In this document: piece by piece, positions 1 through 9,720 of the stretch
How positions within the stretch are numbered: position 1 is the first letter of the stretch
How the letters are laid out: each line of letters opens with the position of its first letter
Assembly (NCBI RefSeq): GCF_001661965.1
Contig: NZ_LYWZ01000011.1
Location: forward strand, 186,001-250,000
DNA: 64,000 nt
Source of the DNA: Croceicoccus mobilis
GTDB lineage: Bacteria; Pseudomonadota; Alphaproteobacteria; Sphingomonadales; Sphingomonadaceae
Direction: 5' to 3'
Position numbers and translations under genes: made by a program
The notes under the pieces: generated by a model
The model's input: only the letters and a program-made list of their open reading frames with translations
Told to the model about the DNA's origin: nothing
The model's database searches: none

Positions 1-846
1 GCCACGACGCTGGCTTCGGTGCGCGATACGCTGGCCGGCCAGATCGTCGCCGAAAAGACCCGCACCGCGCTTGCTGACAAGGCGTCCGCGATCGAGGAAA
101 ATCTGCAGGCAGGCCAGAGCATTGCCGACACCGCGAAATCGCTGGGCGTCGCAGTGCAGACCAGCGCCGCCCTGCTGGAAGACGGCAGCGCCTATGACGG
201 CAGCGAAGTCGGCCCCGAAGTCGCCCGCCTTGCAGGAGCGGTTTTTGCGATGAGCCCCAATGGCGATGCGCAGATCACTGCGGGCAGCGATGGCGAAACC
301 TATGTGGTCTATGCCCCCGGCACGGTCACCGCATCCGCACCCCCGCCCTTTGCCGAGCTGAAGGAGCGCCTCACCCGCGACTACAAGATCGCCGAGGGGG
401 CCAAGCAGGCCAAGACCGCGGCCAACAAGGTGATGAAGGCGGTCGAGGGCGGCAAGTCGCTGACCGAGGCGCTGGCCGATCTCGACATCCGTACGCCCCC
501 TGTCGACAATATCGACCTGACGCGCCGCCAGCTGATGGCCTCGCGCCAGCAGCAGGGCGTGCCGCCGCCGCTCGCACTGATGTTCACCATGGCGCCCAAG
601 ACCGCGAAGATGCTGGAGGCGCCGCAGGGCCTTGGCTATTTCGTGATCTCTCTGGACAGCATCGACGTGCCGGAAGTGACCGACGAGGATCCGACCATCG
701 CCCAGACCGCGCAGGAACTGGCGCGTCTGCGCGGGCAGGAATTGCAGGACCAGCTGCGCCTTGCCATTACCGAAAGCGTGCCGGTCAGCAGGAACGAAAC
801 CGCGATCGAAGTGGTGCGCCAGCAGCTGAACCCCAGCCAGAACTAA
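1..846 (+). CDS. PpiD-like periplasmic peptidyl-prolyl isomerase, C-terminal part (5' truncated)
   Basis: The reading frame is open from the first base, so the gene starts outside the window; the first possible in-frame start (GTG at 19) is only an internal valine. The visible 281 residues are helix-rich, with Ala/Gln/Glu-rich segments and the repeated hydrophobic pattern typical of the C-terminal half of SurA/PpiD-type inner-membrane foldases, which act on exported proteins in the periplasm. Neither the N-terminal membrane anchor nor the parvulin core can be checked. The position directly before trpE (28-base gap) matches the ppiD-trpE order I know from sphingomonads, and that context carries much of the assignment. 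It could be another SurA-like chaperone. Confidence 0.65.
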   Translation, partial: ATTLASVRDTLAGQIVAEKTRTALADKASAIEENLQAGQSIADTAKSLGVAVQTSAALLEDGSAYDGSEVGPEVARLAGAVFAMSPNGDAQITAGSDGETYVVYAPGTVTASAPPPFAELKERLTRDYKIAEGAKQAKTAANKVMKAVEGGKSLTEALADLDIRTPPVDNIDLTRRQLMASRQQQGVPPPLALMFTMAPKTAKMLEAPQGLGYFVISLDSIDVPEVTDEDPTIAQTAQELARLRGQELQDQLRLAITESVPVSRNETAIEVVRQQLNPSQN

Positions 847-874
847 ATTTCAGGAAAGCCGAGGAAACCCGCCG

Positions 875-2416
875 GTGAGCGACACCACGACCCTTCGCCC
901 AGCTGAGGAGCGCGAACGCGACTCCCGCGCCATTGCCGAACTTCAGGCCGGGCGTGCGGGCGTGGTCTGGCGCCGCGTCATCGCGGATTGCGAAACCCCG
1001 GTGGCCGCCGCGGTCAAGCTGATCGAACCGGGTCGCGGCGATTTCCTGCTCGAATCGGTTGAGGGCGGAGAGATCCGTGGGCGTTATTCGCTGGTCGGCC
1101 TCGATCCCGATCTGCTGTTCCGCGCGCGCGGCACCACGGCAGAGGTCAATCGCAATTGGCGCCGCGACCGGGACGCGTTCGAGCCTGTCGACGCCGAACC
1201 GCTGACCGCGTTGCGCCAGCTGGCCGATTCCTGCCGGTTCGAGGTGCCTGCCGAACTGCCCCCGGCGCTGGCCTGCCTCGTCGGCTATTTCGGTTATGAG
1301 ACCATCGGCCTGGTCGAGAAGATCCCGCGCCCAGCGCCCAATCCGCTCGACCTGCCTGACATGTGTTTTGCGCGTCCGACGCTGATCCTCGTCTTCGACC
1401 GGCTGAAGGACATGCTGTTCTGCGTCGCGCCGGTCTGGCCCTCGGATGCCGACCCGGCGCAGGCAGTGGACGCGGCAGGAGAGCGGATCGAGGCATGCCT
1501 TGCCAAGCTGTCAGGAGCGAGGCTTTCGAGCGGCGAGCCGATCCCCGAACTGCCTGAAAACCCCGCGCTCACGCCGCAGCTGCCCGACGGGCGCTATAGC
1601 GAAATGGTTTTGAAGGCGAAGGACTACATCACTGCAGGCGACATTTTTCAGGTCGTGCTGGCGCAGCGATTTACCTGCCCGTTCCCGCTTGCGCCCTTGT
1701 CGCTCTATCGCGCGCTTCGGCGGGTGAACCCCTCGCCATTCCTGTATTTCCTCGACCTCCCTGGCTTCGCGCTGACGGGGTCCAGTCCCGAAATCCTCGT
1801 GCGGGTTCGTGATGGCGAAGTCACCATTCGCCCGATCGCGGGCACCCGCCCGCGGGGCAAGGACGCGGCGGAGGACGAGGCAAACCGGGAAAGCCTGCTG
1901 GCAGATCCCAAGGAACGCGCCGAGCACCTGATGCTCCTCGACCTTGGCCGCAACGATGTGGGCCGCGTGGCGGAGGCTGGGACGGTAAAGGTGACCGAGA
2001 GCTACACGGTCGAGAACTACAGTCATGTCATGCACATCGTGTCGAACGTTGTGGGCAAGCTTTCGTCACAGGCCGACGCCGTCGACGCCATGTTCGCTGG
2101 CTTTCCGGCAGGCACGGTTTCGGGTGCGCCCAAGGTCCGCGCCTGTCAGATCATTGCCGAGCTGGAGCCGGAAACGCGCGGCGCCTATGCGGGCGGCGTC
2201 GGCTATTTCGCGCCCGACGGTTCGGTCGACAGCTGCATCGTGCTTCGAACCGCGGTGGTGAAAGACGGCACCATGCATGTGCAGGCAGGTGCGGGCATCG
2301 TCGCCGACAGCGAGCCCGCCTATGAACAGCGCGAGTGCGAGGCAAAGGCTGGCGCATTGCTGGCAGCGGCAAAGGAAGCGTTTCGACAGGCAAGCGAACC
2401 GGGTTACGGACAATAA
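875..2416 (+). CDS. trpE: Anthranilate synthase component I
   Basis: TrpE converts chorismate to anthranilate, using ammonia supplied by TrpG: the first committed step of tryptophan synthesis. The 513 residues have the usual length. An N-terminal Trp-regulated domain is followed by the chorismate-binding domain, seen in the blocks PIAGTRPRG and [13 protein letters not shown] and, near the end, the [14 protein letters not shown] segment. The start is GTG at 875, preceded by a GAGG ribosome-binding site near 861. trpE follows the PpiD-like gene by 28 bases and precedes trpG by 71 bases. I saw no leader peptide or attenuator in that 71-base gap. Identification is secure. Confidence 0.97.
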   Translation: MSDTTTLRPAEERERDSRAIAELQAGRAGVVWRRVIADCETPVAAAVKLIEPGRGDFLLESVEGGEIRGRYSLVGLDPDLLFRARGTTAEVNRNWRRDRDAFEPVDAEPLTALRQLADSCRFEVPAELPPALACLVGYFGYETIGLVEKIPRPAPNPLDLPDMCFARPTLILVFDRLKDMLFCVAPVWPSDADPAQAVDAAGERIEACLAKLSGARLSSGEPIPELPENPALTPQLPDGRYSEMVLKAKDYITAGDIFQVVLAQRFTCPFPLAPLSLYRALRRVNPSPFLYFLDLPGFALTGSSPEILVRVRDGEVTIRPIAGTRPRGKDAAEDEANRESLLADPKERAEHLMLLDLGRNDVGRVAEAGTVKVTESYTVENYSHVMHIVSNVVGKLSSQADAVDAMFAGFPAGTVSGAPKVRACQIIAELEPETRGAYAGGVGYFAPDGSVDSCIVLRTAVVKDGTMHVQAGAGIVADSEPAYEQRECEAKAGALLAAAKEAFRQASEPGYGQ

Positions 2417-2487
2417 CTGACCGGAATTGGCGCTGTTCGTGCCATGAATTACTTGATCGCGACCCGCAAAAGCGCAAAGGCAGCGCC

Positions 2488-3105
2488 ATGATCCTTGTCA
2501 TCGACAATTACGACAGCTTTACCTGGAACCTCGTCCATTACCTGATGGAAATGGGCGCAAAGGTCGAAGTCGTGCGCAATGATGCCATCACTGCAAAAGA
2601 GGCGCTGGCAACCGGGGCAAGCGGGTTTCTTATCTCACCCGGTCCGTGCACCCCTTCGGAGGCTGGCGTCAGCCTCGATCTTGTCGGCGCCTGCGCCGAA
2701 GCGAAGAAGCCGCTGCTGGGCGTATGTCTTGGCCACCAGTCGATCGGGCAGTATTTCGGCGGCCGCGTCGTGCGCGGCGGGCTGATGCATGGCAAGACAT
2801 CGCCGGTCGATCATGACGGGACCGGCGTGTTCGCGGGCCTGCCCTCGCCCTTCATCGCGACGCGTTATCACAGCCTTGTGGTCGAGAATGTGCCCGATTG
2901 CCTGCTGGTCAACGCCACGACCCCGATGCCGAACGAGGAAGGCACCCATGCGATGGGCTTTCGCCATGAAAGCCTGCCGATCCATGGCGTGCAGTTCCAT
3001 CCCGAAAGCATTGCGACCGAACATGGCCACGCGATGCTGGCGAACTTCCTCGCGCTTTGCGGCGTGAACGCGCGTATCCCCGAACATCAGGGCCTTGCCG
3101 TATGA
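2488..3105 (+). CDS. trpG: Anthranilate synthase component II (glutamine amidotransferase)
   Basis: TrpG hydrolyses glutamine and passes ammonia to TrpE. The class I amidotransferase triad is visible: the nucleophile Cys in [13 protein letters not shown] and the His/Glu pair in VQFHPES. The frame is open farther upstream (to 2335), but the family N-terminus [15 protein letters not shown] begins at ATG 2488, giving the expected 205 residues; the extension would overlap trpE and resembles nothing. The stop TGA (3103-3105) overlaps the trpD ATG at 3102, so trpG and trpD are translationally coupled. Confidence 0.96.
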   Translation: MILVIDNYDSFTWNLVHYLMEMGAKVEVVRNDAITAKEALATGASGFLISPGPCTPSEAGVSLDLVGACAEAKKPLLGVCLGHQSIGQYFGGRVVRGGLMHGKTSPVDHDGTGVFAGLPSPFIATRYHSLVVENVPDCLLVNATTPMPNEEGTHAMGFRHESLPIHGVQFHPESIATEHGHAMLANFLALCGVNARIPEHQGLAV

Positions 3106-4091
3106 CTTCAACGGCCAGTCTTTCCCTTTCGGAAGCCGAGGCGCTGTTCGGCAGCATGCTCGATGGCGGAATGGCCGACGAAGCCATCGCTGCGGAGCTT
3201 GTCGCCATGGCCGATCGCGGAGAGACTGCGGCGGAGGTGGCTGGCGCGGTGCGGGCGATGCGCGCCCGGATGAAGCCGGTGGCGGCGCCCGAAAACGCCA
3301 TTGACGTCTGCGGCACCGGCGGCGACGGGCAGCATTCGCTCAATGTCTCGACCGCCGTGGCGCTGGTCGTGGCCGCATGCGGGGTTCCCGTCGCAAAGCA
3401 TGGCAATCGGGCAGCAAGTTCGAAGGCAGGCGGTGCCGATACGCTGGAGAAGCTGGGCCTTGACCTGGCAGGCGCAGGCGCAAAGGCCGAAGCGACCTTG
3501 GGCGACATGCATATCGCATTTCTCTTCGCGCAGGCGCATCATCCCGCTCTGGCCCGCATGGCACCGATCCGCAAATCGCTGGGTCGCAGGACGATCTTCA
3601 ATCTCACCGGCCCGCTGGCCAATCCGGCCCGCGTCACGCGGCAGCTGGCTGGCGTTGCCAGTCCCGAACTCGTTCCGCTCATTGCCGATGCCATGCGCAT
3701 GCTCGCCATCGAACGGGCCATGATCGTTTCGGGTATGGAAGGGCTGGACGAGATTTCGATCGCCGGGCCGAGCCGGGTGGAAGCCATCGGCTTCGATTTC
3801 CCGAAAGAGATCGTGCCTGAGGATGCAGGATTGCCACGCCATTCGCTGGAAGCCATCCGCGGCGGTGATCCAGAGCATAACGCCAATGCCCTGCGCGCCC
3901 TTTTGCGGGGTGAGGATCTGGGCGACAATGGCGCCTATCGCGACGCGGTGGTGCTGAATGCTGCCGCCGCGCTGGTCGTGGCAGGCGAAGCGGCCACCCT
4001 GCGCGAAGGGGCCGAGGAAGCGCGCGAAGCCATCGACAAGGGGCTGGCCAAAGCCCTGCTGGACTGCTGGATCGACACGGTAAAATCATGA
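3102..4091 (+). CDS. trpD: Anthranilate phosphoribosyltransferase
   Basis: TrpD transfers the phosphoribosyl group of PRPP to anthranilate, the second step of tryptophan synthesis. The family signatures DVCGTGGDG (PRPP/Mg binding), [12 protein letters not shown] and the [11 protein letters not shown] block are all present. ATG at 3102 is chosen because it forms an ATGA overlap with trpG and yields 329 residues, the normal size; the frame extends 45 bases farther upstream inside trpG with no support. The stop at 4091 overlaps the trpC start in the same ATGA manner. Confidence 0.97.
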   Translation: MTSTASLSLSEAEALFGSMLDGGMADEAIAAELVAMADRGETAAEVAGAVRAMRARMKPVAAPENAIDVCGTGGDGQHSLNVSTAVALVVAACGVPVAKHGNRAASSKAGGADTLEKLGLDLAGAGAKAEATLGDMHIAFLFAQAHHPALARMAPIRKSLGRRTIFNLTGPLANPARVTRQLAGVASPELVPLIADAMRMLAIERAMIVSGMEGLDEISIAGPSRVEAIGFDFPKEIVPEDAGLPRHSLEAIRGGDPEHNANALRALLRGEDLGDNGAYRDAVVLNAAAALVVAGEAATLREGAEEAREAIDKGLAKALLDCWIDTVKS

Positions 4092-4903
4092 GCAATCGCC
4101 TCATTCAGATCTGCGACGTAAAGCGCGAGGAAGTCTCCGCCCGCAAATCGCAGCGCACGATTTCCGACCTTCAGGTGCTCGCCCGCGCACAGGAACCGCC
4201 ACGCGGGTTCTTGAAGCGCCTCAAGCAAGCGTCGGCCAAGGGCTATGGCCTTATCGCGGAAATCAAGAAAGCTTCGCCATCCAAGGGCCTGATCCGCGAC
4301 GATTTCGATCCGCCTGAGCATGCTCGTGAATATGCCGCAGGCGGCGCGACCTGCCTGTCGGTCCTGACCGACGCACCCCATTTTCAGGGGCATGAGGATT
4401 ATCTGGTCGCCGCACGCGCCGCGTGCACCCTGCCGGTGCTGCGCAAGGATTTCATGGTCGATCCATGGCAGGTGCTGGAATCGCGCGCCATCGGTGCCGA
4501 TGCGATCCTGATCATCGTCGCCGCGCTGGACGACACGCTTGCGGCAGAGATCGAGGCCGCCGCCATCGAACAGCACATGGACGTATTGGTCGAAGTACAT
4601 GACGAGGCCGAGATGGAGCGCGCCCACAGGCTGAAATCTCGACTGATCGGCGTGAACAACCGCGACCTGCGCACATTCGTCACCGATCTGTCGAATACGA
4701 CCCGCCTTGCCCCGCTCGCACCCGAAGGCGCGCTGCTGGTGGGCGAAAGCGGCATCAATTCGCACGACGATCTGAAACTGCTGGCAAAGTCGGGGGTGCG
4801 CAATTTCCTCGTGGGTGAAAGCCTGATGCGCCAGCCCGATGTCACCGCCGCAACCCGCACGCTGCTGGGCCTGACGATGCCGGAACGCGGAGAAACCAAC
4901 TGA
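4088..4903 (+). CDS. trpC: Indole-3-glycerol-phosphate synthase
   Basis: TrpC closes the indole ring, converting CdRP to indole-3-glycerol phosphate. The (beta/alpha)8 enzyme shows [25 protein letters not shown], the [10 protein letters not shown] block and LVGESGINS, which carry the catalytic Lys/Glu and phosphate-binding residues. The 271-residue length is typical. It overlaps trpD (ATGA at 4088) and moaC (TGATG at 4901). trpF, trpB and trpA are not in the window, so the Trp pathway is split between loci. Confidence 0.97.
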   Translation: MSNRLIQICDVKREEVSARKSQRTISDLQVLARAQEPPRGFLKRLKQASAKGYGLIAEIKKASPSKGLIRDDFDPPEHAREYAAGGATCLSVLTDAPHFQGHEDYLVAARAACTLPVLRKDFMVDPWQVLESRAIGADAILIIVAALDDTLAAEIEAAAIEQHMDVLVEVHDEAEMERAHRLKSRLIGVNNRDLRTFVTDLSNTTRLAPLAPEGALLVGESGINSHDDLKLLAKSGVRNFLVGESLMRQPDVTAATRTLLGLTMPERGETN

Positions 4904-5397
4904 TGCCGGAGAGGCTCACCCACATCGACGATGCGGGCAATGCGCGCATGGTGGACGTCTCCCCCAAGCAGGTGACGAAACGCACCGCTGTCGCCACCGG
5001 CCGCATCGAGATGAGCGGCGAGGCACTGGACGCCATCCGCGCAGGCAATGTGCAAAAGGGCGACGTCCTTGGCACCGCGCGCATCGCCGGGATCATGGCG
5101 GCAAAGAAGACCGGCGATCTCATCCCCCTGTGCCACCCGCTGGCGCTGGATGCGGTCAATGTCGATTTCGGATTCGAAAATGGTGCCATCCGCGTTACGG
5201 CCATCGCCACCATCTCGGCCAAGACCGGGATCGAGATGGAAGCGATCACCGCCGTCTCGGTCGCGCTGGTCACGATCTATGACATGGCCAAGGCGCTGGA
5301 CAAGGGCATGGAGATCGGCGGCATCCGTCTCATCGCGAAGGAAGGCGGTAAATCGGGCAGCTGGCGCGCCGAGGGATATGGAGATTTCGAGGTTTGA
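4903..5397 (+). CDS. moaC: Cyclic pyranopterin monophosphate synthase
   Basis: MoaC acts with MoaA in the first step of molybdenum cofactor synthesis, making cyclic pyranopterin monophosphate. The 164-residue protein shows [11 protein letters not shown] and [20 protein letters not shown], the conserved blocks lining its active site. The start ATG overlaps the trpC stop by one base (TGATG), and its own TGA overlaps the moeA TTG start. Coupling of moaC-moeA to the trp genes is a recurrent alphaproteobacterial arrangement rather than evidence of a shared pathway. Confidence 0.97.
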   Translation: MPERLTHIDDAGNARMVDVSPKQVTKRTAVATGRIEMSGEALDAIRAGNVQKGDVLGTARIAGIMAAKKTGDLIPLCHPLALDAVNVDFGFENGAIRVTAIATISAKTGIEMEAITAVSVALVTIYDMAKALDKGMEIGGIRLIAKEGGKSGSWRAEGYGDFEV

Positions 5398-6596
5398 AAC
5401 CGCTGCTGGGGCTTGATGAAGCGCAGGCGCGGCTGCTCGCCCTCGCCACCCCCCTGCCCGAGGTTTCGCTTCCCATCGAGCAGGCCGCCGGTCGCTGGCT
5501 GGCCCGTGATCTCCTCGCCCTGCGGACGCAGCCGCCGCAGCCCATGTCCGCAATGGACGGCTGGGCCGTGCGACAGGCCGACATGCCCGGCCCATGGGCC
5601 ATCATCGGCGAAAGCGCGGCGGGCCATCCGTTTCCCGGCACCGTCGGCGCCGGAGAAGCCGTGCGCATCGCCACCGGCGGGGTCGTTCCCGCTGGCACCG
5701 ACATGGTCGCCGTGCAGGAAGACTGCCGCCGCGATGGCGACACGCTTCATTTCGAAGGTGAGCCGCCCCGCCCCCTCGATCGGCATATCCGCCCGCGTGG
5801 CCTTGATTTCAGCGAAGGGGCAATGGTCGCTCGCGCCGGCGAGCGGTTGACCCCGGCCCGGCTGGCGCTGGCGATCACGGCGGGCCATGGCAGCGCCCCC
5901 GTGCGCGAGACGGCCCATGTCACCGTGATCGAAGGCGGCGATGAATTACGCGCACCGGGTGAAGCACTGCAACCGGGCGCGATTCCCGCAAGCAATGGCG
6001 CGATGCTGGCGGCACTATTCGGCGATCTCGGCTGCAAGGTGACGCGCCGCGGCCCCGTGCCCGATCGCCGCGAAGCCTTGCGCGCTGCGTTCGAGGAGGC
6101 GACAGCGTCGCAGCTGATCGTCACCAGCGGCGGTGCGTCGGTCGGAGATCACGACCTGGTGCTGCCGGTGCTGGAGGAAATGGGCGCCGAGATCGATTTC
6201 TGGCGCGTTGCGATAAAGCCAGGGAAGCCCTTGCTGGTCGCAAAGCTGGGCAATGCCACGGTCATCGGCCTGCCTGGAAATCCCGTTTCCAGCTTCGTCA
6301 CGGCGCATCTTTTCGCCATGCCCTTCGCGCGGGCGCTGATGGGAGATGCGGCACCGCTCCCTGCCCTGCAGCCCGCTTTCCTGATGGCCGACCTTCCCGC
6401 AACCGGTCGCCGAAGCGAATTCCTGCGTGCCGAATTTACCAGCGAGGGCGTCATGCCAATCCGCCTGCAGGATAGCGGCGCGCTTTCACCCCTCGCTGCG
6501 GCAGATGCACTGGTCTTTCGCCTTGCGAACAGCCCTGCCGCCAAGGCAGGCGACGTCGTGCGCGTTTTGCCGCTGGCTCCTCGCAACCGAAGTTAG
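5394..6596 (+). CDS. moeA: Molybdopterin molybdotransferase
   Basis: MoeA inserts molybdate into adenylylated molybdopterin. The order of domains is as expected: an N-terminal segment with MSAMDGWAV, a middle region with [18 protein letters not shown], and the MoCF-binding fold with [11 protein letters not shown] and KPGKPLL / [10 protein letters not shown]. Length is 400 residues. The only start consistent with the family N-terminus is TTG at 5394, overlapping the moaC TGA (TTGA), so initiation probably depends on ribosomes arriving from moaC. A 136-base gap to lexA ends this unit. Confidence 0.95.
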   Translation: MKPLLGLDEAQARLLALATPLPEVSLPIEQAAGRWLARDLLALRTQPPQPMSAMDGWAVRQADMPGPWAIIGESAAGHPFPGTVGAGEAVRIATGGVVPAGTDMVAVQEDCRRDGDTLHFEGEPPRPLDRHIRPRGLDFSEGAMVARAGERLTPARLALAITAGHGSAPVRETAHVTVIEGGDELRAPGEALQPGAIPASNGAMLAALFGDLGCKVTRRGPVPDRREALRAAFEEATASQLIVTSGGASVGDHDLVLPVLEEMGAEIDFWRVAIKPGKPLLVAKLGNATVIGLPGNPVSSFVTAHLFAMPFARALMGDAAPLPALQPAFLMADLPATGRRSEFLRAEFTSEGVMPIRLQDSGALSPLAAADALVFRLANSPAAKAGDVVRVLPLAPRNRS

Positions 6597-6641
6597 AGAG
6601 CCCCGTGGATTTGGGCCTGTGGGTTACGCAATTGCCCGTGC

Positions 6642-6670
6642 TTGACGAGGCACGAAATGTTTCTTAATTG
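6642..6670 (+). promoter_or_regulatory. Probable sigma70-type promoter of lexA
   Basis: TTGACG (6642-6647) is followed after exactly 17 bases by TAATTG (6665-6670), a good match to vegetative -35/-10 elements. It sits in the 136-base gap upstream of lexA, and the LexA box begins at its last base. Confidence 0.6.
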
Positions 6671-6684
6671 TTCCTTATTCGTTC
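6670..6684 (+). promoter_or_regulatory. LexA operator (SOS box) of lexA
   Basis: The sequence is an exact GTTC-N7-GTTC direct repeat (6670-6673 and 6681-6684), the known alphaproteobacterial LexA-binding motif. It abuts the predicted -10 element and would cover the start of transcription, so autorepression is expected. Confidence 0.8.
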
Positions 6685-6732
6685 ACGACTGGTCCCAGGC
6701 GGGACCGGTGCAAGCGGAACAGGACTACGCCA

Positions 6733-7434
6733 ATGCTTACGCGCAAACAGCACGAATTGCTCCTCTTCATTCAGAAGAAGCTGGAAGAGACCGGCATCTC
6801 CCCCTCGTTTGAGGAGATGAAGGAGGCGCTTGACCTCAAGTCGAAATCGGGCGTGCATCGCCTGATCTCTGCGCTAGAGGAACGCGGTTTCATCCGCCGT
6901 CTTCCCAATCGCGCCCGCGCGCTGGAAGTGTTGCGCCAGCCCGACGACGTGGTCAGCGGCGGCAAGCCTGCGGCCAAGGATGTTCCGGCGAAGAGCGACA
7001 ATGTCGTCGAGTTCAAGAAGCCGACCGCGCCCGCTCGTGCTCCGGCCAATGACGTGATCGAAATTCCTCTGCATGGCCGCATTGCTGCCGGTGTCCCGAT
7101 CGAGGCGATGGAAGACACGCAAACGCTGCCCGTGCCCGCCGCCCTGCTGGGCGCTGGCGACCATTATGCCTTGGAAGTTTCAGGCGATTCCATGATCGAA
7201 GCCGGGATTTTCGATGGCGACTTCGCGCTGGTACGCCGCACCGATACCGCTCGCGATGGCGAAATCATCGTGGCGCTGGTTCGCGGTGAGGAGGCGACGC
7301 TCAAATATCTGCGCCGGGAAAATGGGAAGGTCCGCCTCGACCCCGCCAATGCCATGTATGAAGCGCAGGTCTATGATCCTGCCGAAGTAAAGGTGCAGGG
7401 TAAGCTGGCGGGACTGCTGCGTCGCTATCACTGA
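6733..7434 (+). CDS. lexA: SOS transcriptional repressor LexA
   Basis: LexA represses SOS genes and cleaves itself when RecA filaments form. Residues 1-65 form the winged helix DNA-binding domain ([19 protein letters not shown] recognition region). The C-terminal peptidase carries the Ala119-Gly120 cleavage bond (GRIAAGVP), Ser153 in SGDSM and Lys191 in ATLKYL, which form the catalytic dyad. The linker (about residues 70-105) is long and Ala/Lys/Pro-rich, giving 233 residues. The promoter and operator at 6642-6684 support autoregulation. It is convergent with the ComEC gene, 27 bases away, with no obvious terminator between them. Confidence 0.97.
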   Translation: MLTRKQHELLLFIQKKLEETGISPSFEEMKEALDLKSKSGVHRLISALEERGFIRRLPNRARALEVLRQPDDVVSGGKPAAKDVPAKSDNVVEFKKPTAPARAPANDVIEIPLHGRIAAGVPIEAMEDTQTLPVPAALLGAGDHYALEVSGDSMIEAGIFDGDFALVRRTDTARDGEIIVALVRGEEATLKYLRRENGKVRLDPANAMYEAQVYDPAEVKVQGKLAGLLRRYH

Positions 7435-7461
7435 TCGCGCTTGGCATGAACGCGGGGCAGG

Positions 7462-9657
7462 TCACCAGCCGTGCTGGTCGCCCGCCTCGCGCACGGCGCG
7501 GATATTGCCGCTTTCAAGATTTACCGCCATTCCGCCCCGACGGGACAGCAGGCTGGCATCGGCCTTGAGCAACGCGGGGCGGCAATCGGCAGGCAGGCGC
7601 TGCTGTGCGATGACGATGTCGACACGCGCGCATGCCCTTGCCAGTGCCGCGTAATCACCGCTGAAACGGCGGCGCGCCGCCAATATCGTGCGCCCCTCTG
7701 CCTGCACTTCGCAAAAGCTGGCGTTGCAATTGGCACCGGGCCAATCCGGAAATGTCATGATCGCCGGATCGCCCGCTTCCATGCCGGCAGCCTCGATCAT
7801 TGCCTCCGTTCCAAAGCTGCTGCTGTCACGCAGCAGGTAAAGCCCGCCCCCGGCACTAAGCGCGGCGTTGCGACCATCGGCCAGGATGAGCAGATCGGCA
7901 GGCCTTGCCATGGCGATGCCAAGGGTGCCCACGGCAACCGCCGAAAGGCCGAAAAGCCGCAGCCGACCGCGCCATAGCGCCAGCCAGAATGCTCCACCAA
8001 CGCAGGCCAGAATTGCCCAAAGCCGCAGTTGCGGCAACTGCAAGACCGCGCCCGGTAACCCCGACACGCCATGCGCCAGCCCCACGATCAGGTCCAGCGA
8101 GCGCGCCGCCAGCCACCAGAAGGGCGCGCCAAGGCCGATCAGGTCAGCCACGAGCGCGGCGATCAGTGCAGGCAGGATCACCACGGTCATCAAGGGGATC
8201 GCCACAAGATTAGCCATCCATCCAAAAATGCCCGACCGCTGGAAGTGATAGAGGACCAGCGGACTAAGCGTCGCTTCGACCACGATGCCCGTCAGCAAAA
8301 GGATAAGCAGCGCATGCCGCCAGCGTTGCCACCGCGTGGTTCCGCGCCTTTTGGCCAGTTCGCGACCGAAATCACTGTCGAGCAGCGCGACGATCGCGAC
8401 GACAGCCGCGAAACTCAGCTGAAACGAGGCCCCGACCGCAGCTTCGGGCCAGAACAGCATCACCGCGATCGCCGCCAGCGCGATCAGCCGCAACGACAGC
8501 GCCTGCCGCCCCAGCGCCATCGCCCCCAGCACCAGCAGTGCGGCGATACAGGCCCTGATGGTCGGAAGGGCAGCACCGGTCAGCACGGTATAGCCGATGC
8601 CGGCCAATGCGCCCCCGCTGGCCGCCACCAATGGCAACCGGACGCGCAGCGCAAGCCATGGCCACAGGCCGCCCAGCTTCATGACCAGGAACCAGCAGAT
8701 CGCGATGACCGCCCCCACATGCATGCCGCTGATGGAGAGCATATGCGCCAGCCCGGCGTCGCGCATCGCCTGCGCGTCATCATGGGCAAGCGCGCCCCTG
8801 TCTCCGGTCACCAGTGTCGCCGCGATGGCGGCAGAGGCATCGCCTCCGAATGCTCCGGCTTTCTCTCTGACGTGCCTCGCAAGCCTGGTCCGCCAGCTGG
8901 CGCCATTGCCGGTATCGTCCGTCATGCCAGAGGTCCGGGGCCGTTCGAGCAACGATCCGCTGGCGGCAAGCCCATCGAACCATGCCGAGCGCGCGAAATC
9001 GTAACCGCCGGGCACCGCGGCGCGCTGCGGCGGCGCGAGGCGGGCCTTGGCGCGAAACTGCATGCCCGGTTGCAGGAACGGAGCGTCGAACTTGTCGGGC
9101 ACATTCAGCCGAGCGCGGATCGCCCTGCCATCCCGCGGATCGCGGGTGGCGACGATCAAACGCGCCCTTTCGCGCGCCGGCTGTTCCTCACGCTCCAGCA
9201 CATGCGCCGCGACCACGGCGACGCGCGGCCCCGAAATCGGTGTCGTGCCAAGCAGGGCCGATCGCGCCCATATCAGCGACAGCCCTGCCGCCACCATCAA
9301 GGCCACCCCGATGACCGCTCCCCTCAGCAGCGGCGCATCGTCTCCGCCCCGCCAGATCAGCGCGCCCCCGGCGACGAAACCGCACAGACCCAGTGCGATC
9401 AGCCAGTCCCCCGGCCCCGGTAATGCGAACCACAACCCGATCCCGGCCAGCATCGCGACCGCCAGCCACGGCATGCGTTCGAAGCCTCGTTCGGCCAGGA
9501 ACTGCTCTAATCCGGCGGGGGCACTGGACAAATGGGCTTTCGTACCCCATTTCCGCACCCGCGAAGGGGGGTGGGAATCACCCTCACCCCCGGCCCCGAA
9601 CGGAACGGCGACTTCACTGGCAAGGGCGCGACCTGCGGCCCGGCGCGAGTCAGCCAT
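7462..9657 (-). CDS. comEC: ComEC/Rec2-family membrane protein
   Basis: ComEC forms the inner-membrane channel for single-stranded DNA uptake in transformable bacteria. The 731-residue protein has a DUF4131-like soluble segment after the first membrane helices, then the Competence domain with the recognisable HMLSISGMHVGAV block, followed by many membrane helices (about residues 270-590). The C-terminal 150 residues occupy the place of the metallo-beta-lactamase domain but show no HxHxDH motif, so nuclease activity there is unlikely. Reading is toward lexA; the 63-base gap to gltX must hold both divergent promoters. Whether this organism is naturally competent cannot be told here. The start (9657) is the first in frame and could lie farther in. 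Confidence 0.85.
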   Translation of the reverse strand: MADSRRAAGRALASEVAVPFGAGGEGDSHPPSRVRKWGTKAHLSSAPAGLEQFLAERGFERMPWLAVAMLAGIGLWFALPGPGDWLIALGLCGFVAGGALIWRGGDDAPLLRGAVIGVALMVAAGLSLIWARSALLGTTPISGPRVAVVAAHVLEREEQPARERARLIVATRDPRDGRAIRARLNVPDKFDAPFLQPGMQFRAKARLAPPQRAAVPGGYDFARSAWFDGLAASGSLLERPRTSGMTDDTGNGASWRTRLARHVREKAGAFGGDASAAIAATLVTGDRGALAHDDAQAMRDAGLAHMLSISGMHVGAVIAICWFLVMKLGGLWPWLALRVRLPLVAASGGALAGIGYTVLTGAALPTIRACIAALLVLGAMALGRQALSLRLIALAAIAVMLFWPEAAVGASFQLSFAAVVAIVALLDSDFGRELAKRRGTTRWQRWRHALLILLLTGIVVEATLSPLVLYHFQRSGIFGWMANLVAIPLMTVVILPALIAALVADLIGLGAPFWWLAARSLDLIVGLAHGVSGLPGAVLQLPQLRLWAILACVGGAFWLALWRGRLRLFGLSAVAVGTLGIAMARPADLLILADGRNAALSAGGGLYLLRDSSSFGTEAMIEAAGMEAGDPAIMTFPDWPGANCNASFCEVQAEGRTILAARRRFSGDYAALARACARVDIVIAQQRLPADCRPALLKADASLLSRRGGMAVNLESGNIRAVREAGDQHGW

Positions 9658-9720
9658 AAAGTTCGTAGTCCGGTTCTGGTGGCTCGCTCATGACATGCAA
9701 GAAAGAGGAAGCACGCGCAG

